Source of the DNA: Jiangellales bacterium
GTDB lineage: Bacteria; Actinomycetota; Actinomycetes; Jiangellales; Jiangellaceae
NCBI GenBank assembly: GCA_030447955.1
Contig: JAUJNY010000001.1
Span: forward strand, 862,966-926,965
Direction of reading: 5' to 3'
DNA: 64,000 bases
The notes under the pieces: model-generated
What the model was told of the DNA's origin: nothing
What the model saw: only the letters and a program-made list of their open reading frames with translations
Databases searched by the model: none
Shown: in pieces, positions 11,099-20,946 of the stretch
Position numbering within the stretch: position 1 is the stretch's first letter
Layout: every line of letters starts with the position of its first letter
Translations under genes and position numbers: made by a program

Positions 11099-11108
11099 GG
11101 GCACGACC

Positions 11109-11621
11109 GTGGACCCCACTGCCCGGCGCGTTTCCCGTGCCGTCGTCGGCGACCATCGGATCCGCCCAGCGGGCGCCGGCGACGCCGCGGCGCTTGCCCA
11201 GCTGCGCCGCTCGTGGTGCGAGGAGGACGAGCGTTCTGACGCGCCGGCGGGCGGCGACCCCTCCGACGCCGGCTTCGAGCAGCGCTTCGCCGACTGGTAC
11301 GCCGCGGAGGAGGGGCGGCGGCTGAGCTGGCTGGCCGAGGAGGGGGACCGGCCGGTCGGCATGCTCAACCTGGCGGTGTTCGAGCGGATGCCGCGTCCCG
11401 GCCGTACGCCGGCGCGCTGGGGGTACGTCGCCAACGCGTTCGTGCTCGCGGAGTACCGCGACCACGGCATCGGCCGGGCGCTGCTCGACGTCGCGCTCGA
11501 CCACGCCCGGGAGGAGGGCTTCGTCCGGGTCGTGCTGCAGCCCTCGCCGCGCAGTGTCCGGTTCTATCGGCGGGCAGGCTTCGTGCCCGCCGACCGGCTG
11601 CTGCTCAAGGAGCCACCGTGA
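11109..11621 (+). CDS. GNAT-family N-acetyltransferase
   Basis: 170-residue GNAT protein. The acetyl-CoA loop region reads FVLAEYRDHGIGRALLDVAL (about residues 115-135), and the usual C-terminal segment is VRFYRRAGFVP. The substrate cannot be read from sequence. GTG start 10 nt after rodA; its stop overlaps the next acetyltransferase (GTGA), so the two are co-translated and may be paralogues. Confidence 0.85.
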   Translation: MDPTARRVSRAVVGDHRIRPAGAGDAAALAQLRRSWCEEDERSDAPAGGDPSDAGFEQRFADWYAAEEGRRLSWLAEEGDRPVGMLNLAVFERMPRPGRTPARWGYVANAFVLAEYRDHGIGRALLDVALDHAREEGFVRVVLQPSPRSVRFYRRAGFVPADRLLLKEPP

Positions 11622-12091
11622 GCAGGCTCTCAATGCGGGCAGCCACGGCAGAGGACGGCACGGAGCTGGCTCGGCTGCGCTGGGCACTGTCCGCCGAGTT
11701 CCCCGACCATGTCCCCGACGGTGGGTACGGTGCCTTCGCGGACGGCTTCGTCGAGTGGTGGGTAGGAGTCGTCGGCACGGGCGAATGGGACGTCGTGGTC
11801 GCCGGCGACGGTGAGCAGCTGGTCGGCAACGTGTGGGCCCGCCGGGTGACCAAGGTACCCAAGCCGGGTACGCCCAGCGGGGCCTGGACCTACGTCACCA
11901 ACGTCTACGTCGAACCGGGCTGGCGCAACGCCGGAGTGGGATCATTGCTGCTCGGGGCGATCCTGGAGCGTTCCCGGCGGCAGGGCCGCGAGCTGGCGCT
12001 GGTGTGGCCAGCGGAACGCTCGGCGCCGCTGTACCGGCGGCTCGGCTTCGCGCCACCGGCGGAGCTGCTGCTGGTGGTCCTCGAGGGATGA
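11618..12091 (+). CDS. GNAT-family N-acetyltransferase
   Basis: 157-residue GNAT protein with the acetyl-CoA signature VYVEPGWRNAGVGSLLLGAIL (about 95-115) and the C-terminal PLYRRLGFAPP. It has a short Trp-rich insert near residues 47-60. It overlaps the upstream acetyltransferase by 4 nt. Substrate unknown. The pair stands between rodA and rne, where other actinomycetes often carry different genes. Confidence 0.83.
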   Translation: MSRLSMRAATAEDGTELARLRWALSAEFPDHVPDGGYGAFADGFVEWWVGVVGTGEWDVVVAGDGEQLVGNVWARRVTKVPKPGTPSGAWTYVTNVYVEPGWRNAGVGSLLLGAILERSRRQGRELALVWPAERSAPLYRRLGFAPPAELLLVVLEG

Positions 12092-12513
12092 GGGCTTGCC
12101 TGCAGGTCCGCGCCGCGGCAAACCGGGTGTGCCCTCCGGCCTCGGCGGTCCGGCTGTGCGATACTGAGCGTGGTCGTCCGGAACGGCATGCTGACCGTAC
12201 GACCCGACGATGTCCTCGCTGGACTTCGACGAGTGGCCGACCTCGAACCGCTGGCGCCTCCACTGGCGACGCGGCTCGCGCAGGGGCCATCCGGCGATCC
12301 GTCCGGCCGGGGGGCGACCCGCTGGCGCCCGACCGCGCCGCCGCCCGTACGGGTGGGCGACCGCGGCTGCGGCAGCGCCGCCCGCCGACGTCCCCTGACG
12401 GGGTGACGTCGCCGACCGCAGGCTTCATTGCCCGCCCTCACCTGGGCCGGCAGACGACGAGCCCCTGCGCGGCGCCTGGCGCCCGGGGGCGTGAGGGAGA
12501 CCCGATCCCGCCC
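12092..12513 (+). other. rne leader region without a convincing gene
   Basis: 422 nt with no ORF I can support. GATACT at 12160-12165 is a possible -10 box, which would give rne a leader of about 340 nt. A hairpin with a 7-bp CGACGTC/GACGTCG outer stem and an inner CCC/GGG stem lies at 12386-12411. A 78-codon frame (GTG 12170 or ATG 12188 to 12406) is open but shows no recognisable domain. A long structured leader would suit an RNase E gene, as some are autoregulated through their 5' UTR; that is inference. Confidence 0.35.
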
Positions 12514-15510
12514 ATGACCGACGACGAAACCGCAGTGACCGCCGCACCCGGCGCCGCGGACCACACCACCACCACGACCTTGAGCACCACGACCTTGACC
12601 ACGACGAACGACAGCCCGGTGACCGACGCGGGGAGCACCGAGCCGCCCGACGGCGCCGAGACCACGGCGCCACCGGCCCGTCCGCGTTCGCGGCGCCGCG
12701 CCGCGAGTCGCCCGGCGGGACCGCCGCAGCCCACCGAGACGGCTGCAGAACCGGACGCAGCCGGCGCGGACGCCCAGGGCCCTTCCACGCCGGACACAGC
12801 GGCTCCGCCGCTCGCCGAGGCCGCGGCCGACAGCGGCGCCGACCCAGCGCCGGCGAAGCCCAAGGTGACCACGGCGCGGACCCGCACCCGGCGCACCAAG
12901 GCGGCGAGCACCCCGGAGCCAACCACCGAGCCGACCGACGAGGCCGCTGAGCCGGCACAGACGTCGGCGGCGGAGCTCACGGCCGCGACCGCGGACAGGG
13001 CGGATACCGGCGTCACCGCGGAGGCCGGGCAGCCGTCGGACGCAGCTGCCGCCGCAGATCTCGGCGAAGTTGCCAGCGAGTCTCCCGTCGAGACGAGCCC
13101 GCGGCGACGGACCCGTCGCGCTGCCGTACGACCCAGCGCGCCGCCGGACGAGCCTGCGGAGCTCTCCGCGGTTGCCGCGCCCGCGACGACGTCGGAGCCA
13201 TCCGCTGACGATTCGGTCGACGCGGTGGCCGACGCGACGCTCGACGCGCCAGCGCAGCCCGCCCCCGCGCCAGCGCAGGTGCTCACCTCCCCGCCGATCG
13301 TGGTTTTCCAGCCACCCGCAACGGCCGGCGTAGACCTCCCGGCCCGGGGCACCGCCGCGGACCTCGGTGACGACGACGTCGAGGTCGCCGACGGGCTAGT
13401 CAGCCCGAAGCGCGGGGACAGCGCGAAGGCCACCATCGACGCCGACGATGGAGCCGGATCCGGCCAGGCCGCTCCGGACGCCGGCCCCCAGGCCGAAGGC
13501 ACCGACGACGAGGAGGAGTCGGGCACGCGGCGCCGCCGCCGCCGCGGTGGGCGCGGTCGCCGCCGCCGCTCCGCCGATGACACCGAGTCGGCCCAGGACA
13601 CAGCGGACGGTGCGGCCGCCGACAGTGCGGTGGAGCCCGCGGAGACTCCCGCGGCTGACGAGCCGGTCGAGGCTAAGCCGACCAGGAGAGGGCGGGCGGC
13701 AAAGTCCGTCGCTGACTCCGGACCAGCCACTGCGGCTGCCGCTGCGCCGGCCGGGCTGCCAGCGGGCGAGGTCGACGCAACGCCAACGGCCGCGGACGAG
13801 CCTGCGGACGGCGCGGAAGGCGCCGGGGCAGCGGACGGCGAGGGGGACGAGACGACGGCCTCGCGCCGTCGGCGCCGCCGCCGGCGGCGGGAGGACGACA
13901 CCGGGGCGCCACGTCCGGACGACCCGCCGGACACCGTTGTCAAGGTGCGACCATCACGGCGCAGCCGTGAGCGTGAGGCCGAGGCGGACGGGGACGAGGT
14001 CACCGCCCTGCGCGGCTCAACCCGGCTCGAGGCCAAGAAGCAGCGTCGCCGGGAGGGTCGCGACAGCGGCCGACGACGCCCCGCCGTGGTCAGCGAGTCG
14101 GAGTTCCTGGCCCGTCGGGAGGCGGTCGAGCGGGTCATGGTCGTGCGTCAGAGCGACGGCCGGACGCAGATCGCGGTGCTCGAGGACGGTGTGCTCGTCG
14201 AGCACTACGTGAGCCGCGGCAGCCAGCAGTCGATGATCGGCAGCGTCTACCTCGGCAAGGTTCAGAACGTGCTGCCGTCGATGGAGGCGGCGTTCGTCGA
14301 CATCGGGCGTGGCCGCAACGCCGTCCTGTACGCCGGCGAGGTCGACTGGGACGGACTGGGCGGGTCGGGCTCCCCCCGCCGCATCGAGGAGGCGCTCAAG
14401 TCGGGCCAGTCGGTCCTGGTGCAGGTGACCAAGGACTCGGTGGGGCACAAGGGCGCTCGCCTCACCAGCCAGATCAGCCTGCCCGGCCGATACCTCGTGT
14501 ACGTACCCCGCGGGTCGATGAGCGGGATCAGCCGCAAGCTTCCCGACACCGAGCGCAGCCGCCTCAAGGGCGTGCTTCGCGACGTCGTCCCCGAGGACGC
14601 CGGCGTGATCGTGCGTACCGCCGCCGAGGGCGCGACGGAGGAGGAGCTGACCCGCGACGTCGCCCGGCTGCGTGCGCAGTGGGAGGACATCTCGGTCAAG
14701 TCGGGCTCCAGCACGGCGCCGGCGCTGCTCTACAGCGAGCCCGACCTGACCATCAAGGTCGTCCGTGACCTGTACAACGAGGATTTCGCCAAGCTGGTCG
14801 TGGCCGGCGACGAGGCCTGGGACACGATCGAGGCGTACGTGTCCCATGTGGCACCGACGCTCGCCGAGCGGCTGGAGCGGTGGACGGAAGCGGGCGACGT
14901 CTTCGCCGATTACCGCGTAGACGAGCAGATCGCCAAGGCGCTCGACCGCAAGGTGTGGCTGCCCTCCGGCGGCTCACTGGTGATCGACCGCACCGAGGCC
15001 ATGACCGTCGTCGACGTCAACACCGGGAAGTTCACCGGTCAGGGCGGCAACCTCGAGGAGACGGTCACCCGCAACAACCTCGAGGCCGCCGAGGAGATGG
15101 TCCGCCAGCTCCGGTTGCGCGACATCGGCGGCATCATCGTCGTCGACTTCATCGACATGGTGCTGGAGAGCAACCGCGACCTCGTCCTGCGCCGGCTGGT
15201 CGAGTGCCTGGGGCGCGACCGCACCAAGCACCAGGTAGCGGAGGTGACCTCGCTGGGTCTGGTGCAGATGACCCGCAAGCGCATCGGCACCGGCCTGCTC
15301 GAGGCGTTCAGCGAACCCTGCGAGTCCTGCGGGGGGCGTGGGGTGCGCGTCCGCATGGACTCGCCTGCGGTGACCGAGTCGACGGCCCCCGCCGACGGCC
15401 CACTCGACACTCCGGCGGTCCCGACGCCGCGGCGCCGACGCAGGTCCGCGGGCAACGACGAGCCCACCCCGGCCGCCCTCGCCGCCGCACCCACCCCGCA
15501 GCCGGTTTGA
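12514..15510 (+). CDS. rne: ribonuclease E/G
   Basis: Endoribonuclease that starts mRNA decay and processes rRNA/tRNA precursors. 998 residues. Roughly the first 530 are low-complexity Ala/Pro/Glu/Asp-rich with interspersed Arg blocks, probably disordered and RNA- or partner-binding. The catalytic core follows: an S1-like region around MIGSVYLGKVQNVLPSMEAAFVDIG, catalytic Asp834 in VVDVNTG and Asp878 in VVDFIDM, and the zinc-link CESC at 936-939. As in other actinobacterial forms, the extension is N-terminal rather than C-terminal as in E. coli. ATG 12514 is preceded by GAGGGAGA at 13 nt; the frame is open further upstream, so the start is less certain than the core. Confidence 0.94.
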   Translation: MTDDETAVTAAPGAADHTTTTTLSTTTLTTTNDSPVTDAGSTEPPDGAETTAPPARPRSRRRAASRPAGPPQPTETAAEPDAAGADAQGPSTPDTAAPPLAEAAADSGADPAPAKPKVTTARTRTRRTKAASTPEPTTEPTDEAAEPAQTSAAELTAATADRADTGVTAEAGQPSDAAAAADLGEVASESPVETSPRRRTRRAAVRPSAPPDEPAELSAVAAPATTSEPSADDSVDAVADATLDAPAQPAPAPAQVLTSPPIVVFQPPATAGVDLPARGTAADLGDDDVEVADGLVSPKRGDSAKATIDADDGAGSGQAAPDAGPQAEGTDDEEESGTRRRRRRGGRGRRRRSADDTESAQDTADGAAADSAVEPAETPAADEPVEAKPTRRGRAAKSVADSGPATAAAAAPAGLPAGEVDATPTAADEPADGAEGAGAADGEGDETTASRRRRRRRRREDDTGAPRPDDPPDTVVKVRPSRRSREREAEADGDEVTALRGSTRLEAKKQRRREGRDSGRRRPAVVSESEFLARREAVERVMVVRQSDGRTQIAVLEDGVLVEHYVSRGSQQSMIGSVYLGKVQNVLPSMEAAFVDIGRGRNAVLYAGEVDWDGLGGSGSPRRIEEALKSGQSVLVQVTKDSVGHKGARLTSQISLPGRYLVYVPRGSMSGISRKLPDTERSRLKGVLRDVVPEDAGVIVRTAAEGATEEELTRDVARLRAQWEDISVKSGSSTAPALLYSEPDLTIKVVRDLYNEDFAKLVVAGDEAWDTIEAYVSHVAPTLAERLERWTEAGDVFADYRVDEQIAKALDRKVWLPSGGSLVIDRTEAMTVVDVNTGKFTGQGGNLEETVTRNNLEAAEEMVRQLRLRDIGGIIVVDFIDMVLESNRDLVLRRLVECLGRDRTKHQVAEVTSLGLVQMTRKRIGTGLLEAFSEPCESCGGRGVRVRMDSPAVTESTAPADGPLDTPAVPTPRRRRRSAGNDEPTPAALAAAPTPQPV

Positions 15511-15536
15511 CCGCCCCGTCGCGGCGTCCGTACCCT
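15507..15536 (+). promoter_or_regulatory. sigma-A-type promoter for rplU-rpmA-obgE
   Basis: TTGACC (15507-15512, overlapping the rne stop codon) and TACCCT (15531-15536) are separated by 18 nt. This is the best -35/-10 pair near here and would give rplU a leader of about 110 nt. The leader contains three related copies of an AGACAG-type motif at about 15598-15640. Confidence 0.55.
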
Positions 15537-15652
15537 CGGTGGTCGACCCTTTCGGGGGTGAAGATCCGGCTGCCCAGCCCGGCGCCCTCCCGCGTCCCAG
15601 ACAGCCCCTAGACCTAGACAGCCCGTAGTCCCAGACAGAGAGCGAGTTCGCG

Positions 15653-15964
15653 GTGTACGCGATCGTCCGCAGTGGCGGCAGGCAGCACAAGGTAGCCGTC
15701 GGCGACGTCATCACCGTGAACCACCTGCGCAACGACGTCGGCGACTCGGTCACGCTGCCGGCACTCCTGCTGGTCGACGGTGATGCGGTCACGTCCGACG
15801 CGGCCGCGCTGTCCGCCGTGAGCGTGACGGCCGAGGTCGTTGGAGCCGCCAAGGGTCCCAAGATCGACATCCTGCGTTACAAGAACAAGTCCGGCTACCA
15901 CCGTCGCCTGGGTCACCGCCAGCACTACACCCAGGTCAAGGTGACCGGCATCGAGAGCTCGTAG
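15653..15964 (+). CDS. rplU: 50S ribosomal protein L21
   Basis: Large-subunit protein that binds 23S rRNA. 103 residues, the standard L21 length, starting [13 protein letters not shown] after a GTG and ending with the conserved [16 protein letters not shown]. It is 13 nt upstream of rpmA, the near-universal L21-L27-Obg arrangement. The upstream purine stretch AGAGAGCGAG may serve as ribosome binding site. Confidence 0.98.
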   Translation: MYAIVRSGGRQHKVAVGDVITVNHLRNDVGDSVTLPALLLVDGDAVTSDAAALSAVSVTAEVVGAAKGPKIDILRYKNKSGYHRRLGHRQHYTQVKVTGIESS

Positions 15965-15977
15965 GGAGCGACCTGTC

Positions 15978-16244
15978 ATGGCACACAAGAAGGGCGCCTC
16001 CTCCACCCGCAACGGGCGCGACTCCAACTCCCAGCGTCTGGGCGTCAAGCGGTTCGGCGGTCAACTCGTCGGAGCCGGGGAGATCCTCGTCCGCCAGCGC
16101 GGCACCCACTTTCACCCCGGCGCCAACGTGGGCCGCGGCGGGGACGACACCCTCTTCGCCCTGGTGCCCGGCTCCGTCGAGTTCGCGACGGCGCGCGGCC
16201 GCCGGGTCGTCAACGTCGTCGCCGTCGACACCGTCGACGCCTGA
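15978..16244 (+). CDS. rpmA: 50S ribosomal protein L27
   Basis: Large-subunit protein whose N-terminus reaches the peptidyl-transferase centre. 88 residues beginning [20 protein letters not shown], so there is no cleavable N-terminal extension of the Firmicutes kind. An AGGGAGCG Shine-Dalgarno lies about 8 nt upstream. Between rplU and obgE. Confidence 0.98.
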   Translation: MAHKKGASSTRNGRDSNSQRLGVKRFGGQLVGAGEILVRQRGTHFHPGANVGRGGDDTLFALVPGSVEFATARGRRVVNVVAVDTVDA

Positions 16245-16300
16245 GCCACGCGGCGTGCCGCCCGCCGCCTGCGCCGTACGACGTCGCTAAGAGGCAGTAG

Positions 16301-17689
<1,389 letters not shown>

Positions 17690-17869
17690 TCCACTCCACC
17701 GTGTCACCCCATCGCGGGCTCGACGGCCGGCACCGTATGAGTTGGGTCAAAGCCGTCACGCGAGGACGCTGCCTGCGGTCGACTACCGCCCAACGGGGCC
17801 GCCCGGGTTGCCGCACTTCGCAGCTGGAGGCCGCCGGGTCGGCGGTGGAGGCGGGCGGGGGAGCGACGC

Positions 17870-18274
17870 ATGGATAGCAGCGCCGGTGGCGGACCGGGGG
17901 GCGTACGTCTCCCCTCCGCGTCACCCGCTCCAGCGCCGCTGTGGCATGTGACCGTGACGGTCTCCGGGGAAGAGCTGCCGGCAGGCCAGGTGCGCGCGGC
18001 GCTCGAGCGGCTCTCGCATGCGCAGCCGCTGATGCTGGCAGCGCGCTACGCCACCTGCCGAGCAGAGCTGCGCTACTGGGAGGAGGCGCCCACCGTCCTG
18101 CACGCCGCCGCCCTGGCCGTGCGGCTGTGGACGGAGCAGCGCGTGCCCGCCGCGTTGCCGGAGTGGCAGGTGGTGGGGCTGGAGGTCGTCGACCGGGACA
18201 CCCATCACCTGCGTTTTGAGCAGCCGGCCCTGGTCCATGCACTGGTACGGGCTGGGGACATCCGCCCCTTCTGA
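17870..18274 (+). CDS. conserved-looking hypothetical protein
   Basis: 134 residues, soluble, no signal peptide. The N-terminal 25 residues are Gly/Pro/Ser-rich, followed by an alternating hydrophobic strand (LWHVTVTVSG) and a helical segment (AGQVRAALERLSHAQPLMLAARYA), then mixed alpha/beta to FEQPALVHALVRAGDIRPF. A good Shine-Dalgarno (GGGGGAG) stands 6 nt before ATG 17870. I do not recognise the family. The 180 nt before it (17690-17869) show no other gene. Confidence 0.65.
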   Translation: MDSSAGGGPGGVRLPSASPAPAPLWHVTVTVSGEELPAGQVRAALERLSHAQPLMLAARYATCRAELRYWEEAPTVLHAAALAVRLWTEQRVPAALPEWQVVGLEVVDRDTHHLRFEQPALVHALVRAGDIRPF

Positions 18275-18298
18275 GCCGGACGGGAGGTCACGGGCCGC

Positions 18299-18304
18299 TA
18301 CGCT
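18299..18304 (+). promoter_or_regulatory. -10 box for the 57-residue membrane protein
   Basis: TACGCT lies exactly 8 nt before ATG 18313, with no Shine-Dalgarno: the leaderless pattern. Confidence 0.5.
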
Positions 18305-18312
18305 CACCGGCC

Positions 18313-18486
18313 ATGACCGGCGCGCTCGCCACGCTTCCCACGCTCCCCGGGCTCGTCACCGCGGTGGAGGAGGGTCACAACGACATCGGAGTGCCCGCGC
18401 TGGTGTGGGGGGTCGGCGCGTTCGGGTTGCTCGTCCTGCTGCTGCTCATCACGTTGATGCTCGGCAAGGGCCGACCACACAGCTGA
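18313..18486 (+). CDS. 57-residue single-pass membrane protein
   Basis: Short ORF: an N-terminal MTGALATLPTLPGLV, an acidic/polar stretch EEGHNDIG, then one strongly hydrophobic helix (about residues 28-50) and a basic end GKGRPHS. It has its own TACGCT box 8 nt upstream and stands 30 nt before nadD. Small one-helix proteins of this layout precede nadD in other actinobacteria, so I take it as real. Function unknown. Confidence 0.65.
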   Translation: MTGALATLPTLPGLVTAVEEGHNDIGVPALVWGVGAFGLLVLLLLITLMLGKGRPHS

Positions 18487-18516
18487 GCGGGCTGCGGAAT
18501 CGCTACGGTGCAACGC

Positions 18517-19113
18517 ATGGCGGAGCGGCGCCGGCTGGGGATCATGGGCGGCACGTTCGACCCGATCCACCACGGCCACCTCGTCGCGGCGAGCGAGGTG
18601 CAGGCTGAATTCGAGCTGGACGAGGTCGTGTTCGTCCCCACCGGGGAGCCGTGGCAGAAGGACCGCCAGGACGTCTCCTCAGCCGAGGACCGCTACCTGA
18701 TGACGGTGATCGCCACGGCGTCCAACCCCCGGTTCTCGGTGAGCCGCGTCGACCTCGACCGCCCCGGCACGACGTACACCGTGGACACGTTGCGCGACCT
18801 GCGCCGGGAGCGGGGTGAGGCGTGGGACCTGTACTTCATCACCGGTGCGGACGCGCTGGCGCAGATCGTGTCGTGGCGGGACACCGACGAGCTGTACGCG
18901 CTCGCCCACTTCGTCGGTTGCACGCGGCCCGGTCACCATTTGGAGGACCCCGGCCTGCCGGACGGCAAGGTGACCCTCGTCGAGGTCCCCGCGCTGGCGA
19001 TCTCGTCGACCGAGTGCCGCGCCCGGGTCCGCGGCGGGGTGCCGATCTGGTATCTCGTCCCGGACGGGATCGTGCAGTACATCACCAAGCGCGGTCTCTA
19101 CCGCGCAACCTGA
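18517..19113 (+). CDS. nadD: nicotinate-nucleotide adenylyltransferase
   Basis: Makes deamido-NAD from NaMN and ATP in NAD biosynthesis. 198 residues with the nucleotidyltransferase motif [12 protein letters not shown] at the N-terminus and the family ISSTECR near residue 165. ATG 18517 is preferred over GTG 18508 because TACGGT at 18504-18509 ends 7 nt before the ATG and overlaps the GTG. Followed by rsfS, as is usual. Confidence 0.95.
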   Translation: MAERRRLGIMGGTFDPIHHGHLVAASEVQAEFELDEVVFVPTGEPWQKDRQDVSSAEDRYLMTVIATASNPRFSVSRVDLDRPGTTYTVDTLRDLRRERGEAWDLYFITGADALAQIVSWRDTDELYALAHFVGCTRPGHHLEDPGLPDGKVTLVEVPALAISSTECRARVRGGVPIWYLVPDGIVQYITKRGLYRAT

Positions 19114-19176
19114 GTCCTGTCCGGGCGCCGTGAGAAGGTGTTGCCGCATTGCCACCCCGAGAGAGGAGCACGCCGC

Positions 19177-19575
19177 TTGCCCGCCTCCACCCGAGCCGTC
19201 GAGCTCGCCGTCGCTGCGGCCGAGGCTGCCGCTGACCGGCTCGCCGAGGACATCGTCGCCTTCGACGTCGCCGACCAGCTGGTTATCACCGACGCGTTCG
19301 TGCTCTGTGCGGCACCCAACGAGCGCCAGGTGCGAGCGGTGGTGGACGCTGTGGAGGAACGGCTGCGCGAGCTGCAGGCCAAACCCGTCCGCCGCGAGGG
19401 TGAGCGCGAAGGCCGTTGGGTGCTGCTCGACTACGTCGACATCGTCGTGCACGTCCAGCACAGCGAGGAGCGCGTCTACTACGCGTTGGAACGGCTGTGG
19501 AAGGACTGCCCCGCCATTGCGTTGCCGCAGGCCGTACGCGCCGTCCCGGCCGGGCCGCGACAGTCCGCAACGTGA
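19177..19575 (+). CDS. rsfS: ribosomal silencing factor RsfS
   Basis: Binds L14 of the 50S subunit and blocks joining with 30S during starvation. 132 residues with the family segments DIVAFDVADQLVITDAFVLCA and WVLLDYVDIVVHVQHSEERVYYALERLW. TTG 19177 is chosen because AGAGGAG lies 8 nt upstream; the open frame extends further to a TTG at 19138 without a ribosome site. Its stop overlaps the next gene (GTGA). Confidence 0.93.
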   Translation: MPASTRAVELAVAAAEAAADRLAEDIVAFDVADQLVITDAFVLCAAPNERQVRAVVDAVEERLRELQAKPVRREGEREGRWVLLDYVDIVVHVQHSEERVYYALERLWKDCPAIALPQAVRAVPAGPRQSAT

Positions 19576-20237
19576 CGGCGCCGGCCGGCGCCGCCGCCGG
19601 CCGCGGCCGCCGGGTCGTGCTGTGGCGGCACGGGCGTACCGCCTGGAACGCCGAGGGTCGCTTCCAGGGTCAGCTCGACGTCGAGCTCGACGAGGAGGGC
19701 CGGGCACAGGCCGAGCGGGCTGGGCGACTGCTCGCCTCGCTCGCCCCCACGATGCTGGTCTCCTCCGACCTGCGCCGCGCCGTCGACACCGCCTCCGCCC
19801 TGGCCCGGCACGTCGACCTGCCGGTGCAGGTCGACGCCGACCTGCGGGAGACGTATGCGGGGAAGTGGCAGGGGCTCACCGGTGTCGAGATCGCCGCCCG
19901 CTTCCCCGCCGAGCACGCCCGCTGGACGGCCGGCGACCCCCAGCTGCGGGTGGGGGGTGGCGAGTCCCGCCAGGAGGTGGCGGCGCGGATCGAGCGCGTA
20001 GTCCGGCGGGTGGCCACCTCCCTTCCCGAGGGTGGGCTCGCGGTGTTGACCAGTCACGGGGGTGCCGCCCGACTCGGCATCGCCCGGCTCATCGGCCTGC
20101 CGGTTGAGCGCTGGACTGCTCTCGGCGTGCTGTCCAACGCCGCCTGGTCGCTGCTGGCCGAGTCGGCGAGCGGTTGGGTCCTTGTGGAGCACAACGCCGG
20201 CACGCTGCCGGTGCCGGTCCGTACGGAGGAAGGATGA
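19572..20237 (+). CDS. histidine phosphatase (phosphoglycerate mutase-like)
   Basis: 221 residues with the phospho-histidine motif LWRHGRTAWN (about 16-25) and the second catalytic His in LTSHGGAARLG (about 158-168), plus the ELDEEGRAQAE stretch common to this family. It starts with GTG overlapping the rsfS stop. In actinobacteria the nadD-rsfS-phosphatase trio is conserved. The substrate is uncertain: cofactor-dependent mutase-like phosphatases act on many phosphomonoesters. Confidence 0.88.
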   Translation: MTAPAGAAAGRGRRVVLWRHGRTAWNAEGRFQGQLDVELDEEGRAQAERAGRLLASLAPTMLVSSDLRRAVDTASALARHVDLPVQVDADLRETYAGKWQGLTGVEIAARFPAEHARWTAGDPQLRVGGGESRQEVAARIERVVRRVATSLPEGGLAVLTSHGGAARLGIARLIGLPVERWTALGVLSNAAWSLLAESASGWVLVEHNAGTLPVPVRTEEG

Positions 20238-20274
20238 TCCCTCGCCGGCATGTCGCTAGAGTGGGCCGTTCCGC

Positions 20275-20350
20275 GGGGCTGTGGCGCAGCTGGTAGCGCA
20301 CCTCCATGGCATGGAGGGGGTCAGGGGTTCGAGTCCCCTCAGCTCCACCA
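20275..20350 (+). tRNA. tRNA-Ala (anticodon GGC)
   Basis: 76 nt including an encoded CCA. The acceptor stem GGGGCTG pairs with CAGCTCC. The D arm is GCGCAGCTGGTAGCGC. The anticodon stem CCTCC/GGAGG encloses the loop ATGGCAT with anticodon GGC. The T arm is AGGGGTTCGAGTCCCCT. TAGAGT at 20257-20262 is a likely -10 box. The 110 nt after it (20351-20460) show nothing I can support. Confidence 0.97.
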
Positions 20351-20460
20351 ATGACCGCCGTACTCCAACCCGAGATCTGGAAGAGGTCTTAGATGGAGGT
20401 CGGGTCGGCCGGTCTCTGAGAGAACCGTTGGTGGAAGCGCCTCGGGGCCTCTCGTGCGGT

Positions 20461-20823
20461 TCAGCAGACGGGACCGGTGGTGGCCGCTGTGGCTCGGAGC
20501 ATCGAGCGGACCACCGCATCGTTCACCTGGTCGGGGTTGCGGTAACGGATACAACCCTTCCCGACGCTGAGGCCCTTCAACTGGTCGCGGTGGCTTTCCA
20601 GGACGTCGGTGCGAAGGACATACAGCGAGATGTGCTGCTTCTGGCTGGCGAAGGCGACCTCGACTATCCCGTTCCGTGAATAGGACGGCATGCGGTAGTC
20701 CATGGTCTCGGCGAAACCGCGGAGCTCCTCGCGACACGCCTCGGCAAGCCTGACGATGACTTCTCGCCGCTGCTCGGGAACCTCGCCGATGTACGCGCGT
20801 ACGTCCTCGGCGTCGCTCTGCAT
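20461..20823 (-). CDS. DUF1801 / YdhG-like domain protein
   Basis: 120 residues. The segments MDYRMPSYSRNGIVEVAFASQKQHISLYV and KGCIRYRNPDQVNDAVVRSML are typical of the DUF1801 (iron-chaperone-like YdhG) fold. Biochemical role unclear. ATG 20823 is preferred over an upstream in-frame start at 20865 because TAACCT (minus strand, 20831-20836) ends 7 nt before it. It converges on the tRNA-Ala gene. Confidence 0.8.
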   Translation of the reverse strand: MQSDAEDVRAYIGEVPEQRREVIVRLAEACREELRGFAETMDYRMPSYSRNGIVEVAFASQKQHISLYVLRTDVLESHRDQLKGLSVGKGCIRYRNPDQVNDAVVRSMLRATAATTGPVC

Positions 20824-20867
20824 GCCCGGGAGGTTAGCGTCGGGGGCCGTCGTCGACAGCACCACGA

Positions 20868-20901
20868 CGCGGGCCGGAACCTCGAAGGGGTCCGGCCCGC
20901 G
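20868..20901 (-). terminator. strong hairpin between nlpC/p60 gene and DUF1801 gene
   Basis: A perfect 11-bp stem (CGCGGGCCGGA / TCCGGCCCGCG) with a 12-nt loop. It lies downstream of the NlpC/P60 stop and upstream of the DUF1801 promoter. There is no U-run, as is common for high-GC actinobacterial terminators; I infer a terminator. Confidence 0.5.
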
Positions 20902-20946
20902 ACGCGGGTTGGCCGTGCTGAGAGACGCGGGTTGGCCGTGCTGAGA
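20901..20946. repeat. perfect 23-bp tandem duplication
   Basis: Positions 20901-20923 and 20924-20946 are identical 23-mers beginning GACGCGGGTTGG. They end one base before the NlpC/P60 stop codon and are non-coding. They directly follow the hairpin at 20868-20901. Confidence 0.85.

Noticed and set aside
12170..12406. 78-codon ORF upstream of rne
   Set aside because: No domain, no ribosome site and several competing frames in GC-rich DNA. Kept only as a note in the rne leader entry.
12420..14140. 566-codon minus-strand frame opposite rne
   Set aside because: Ser/Ala-rich antisense of the low-complexity RNase E N-terminus, with no domain; a GC-bias artefact.
20275..20350. tRNA-Ala as the attachment site of the mobile element
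   Set aside because: The element lies 18 kb away and its flanking 16-mer has no match in the tRNA. No integrase is next to the tRNA.
20281..20679. Plus-strand ORF starting inside the tRNA
   Set aside because: Its first codons are the tRNA sequence itself and the rest is antisense to the DUF1801 gene.
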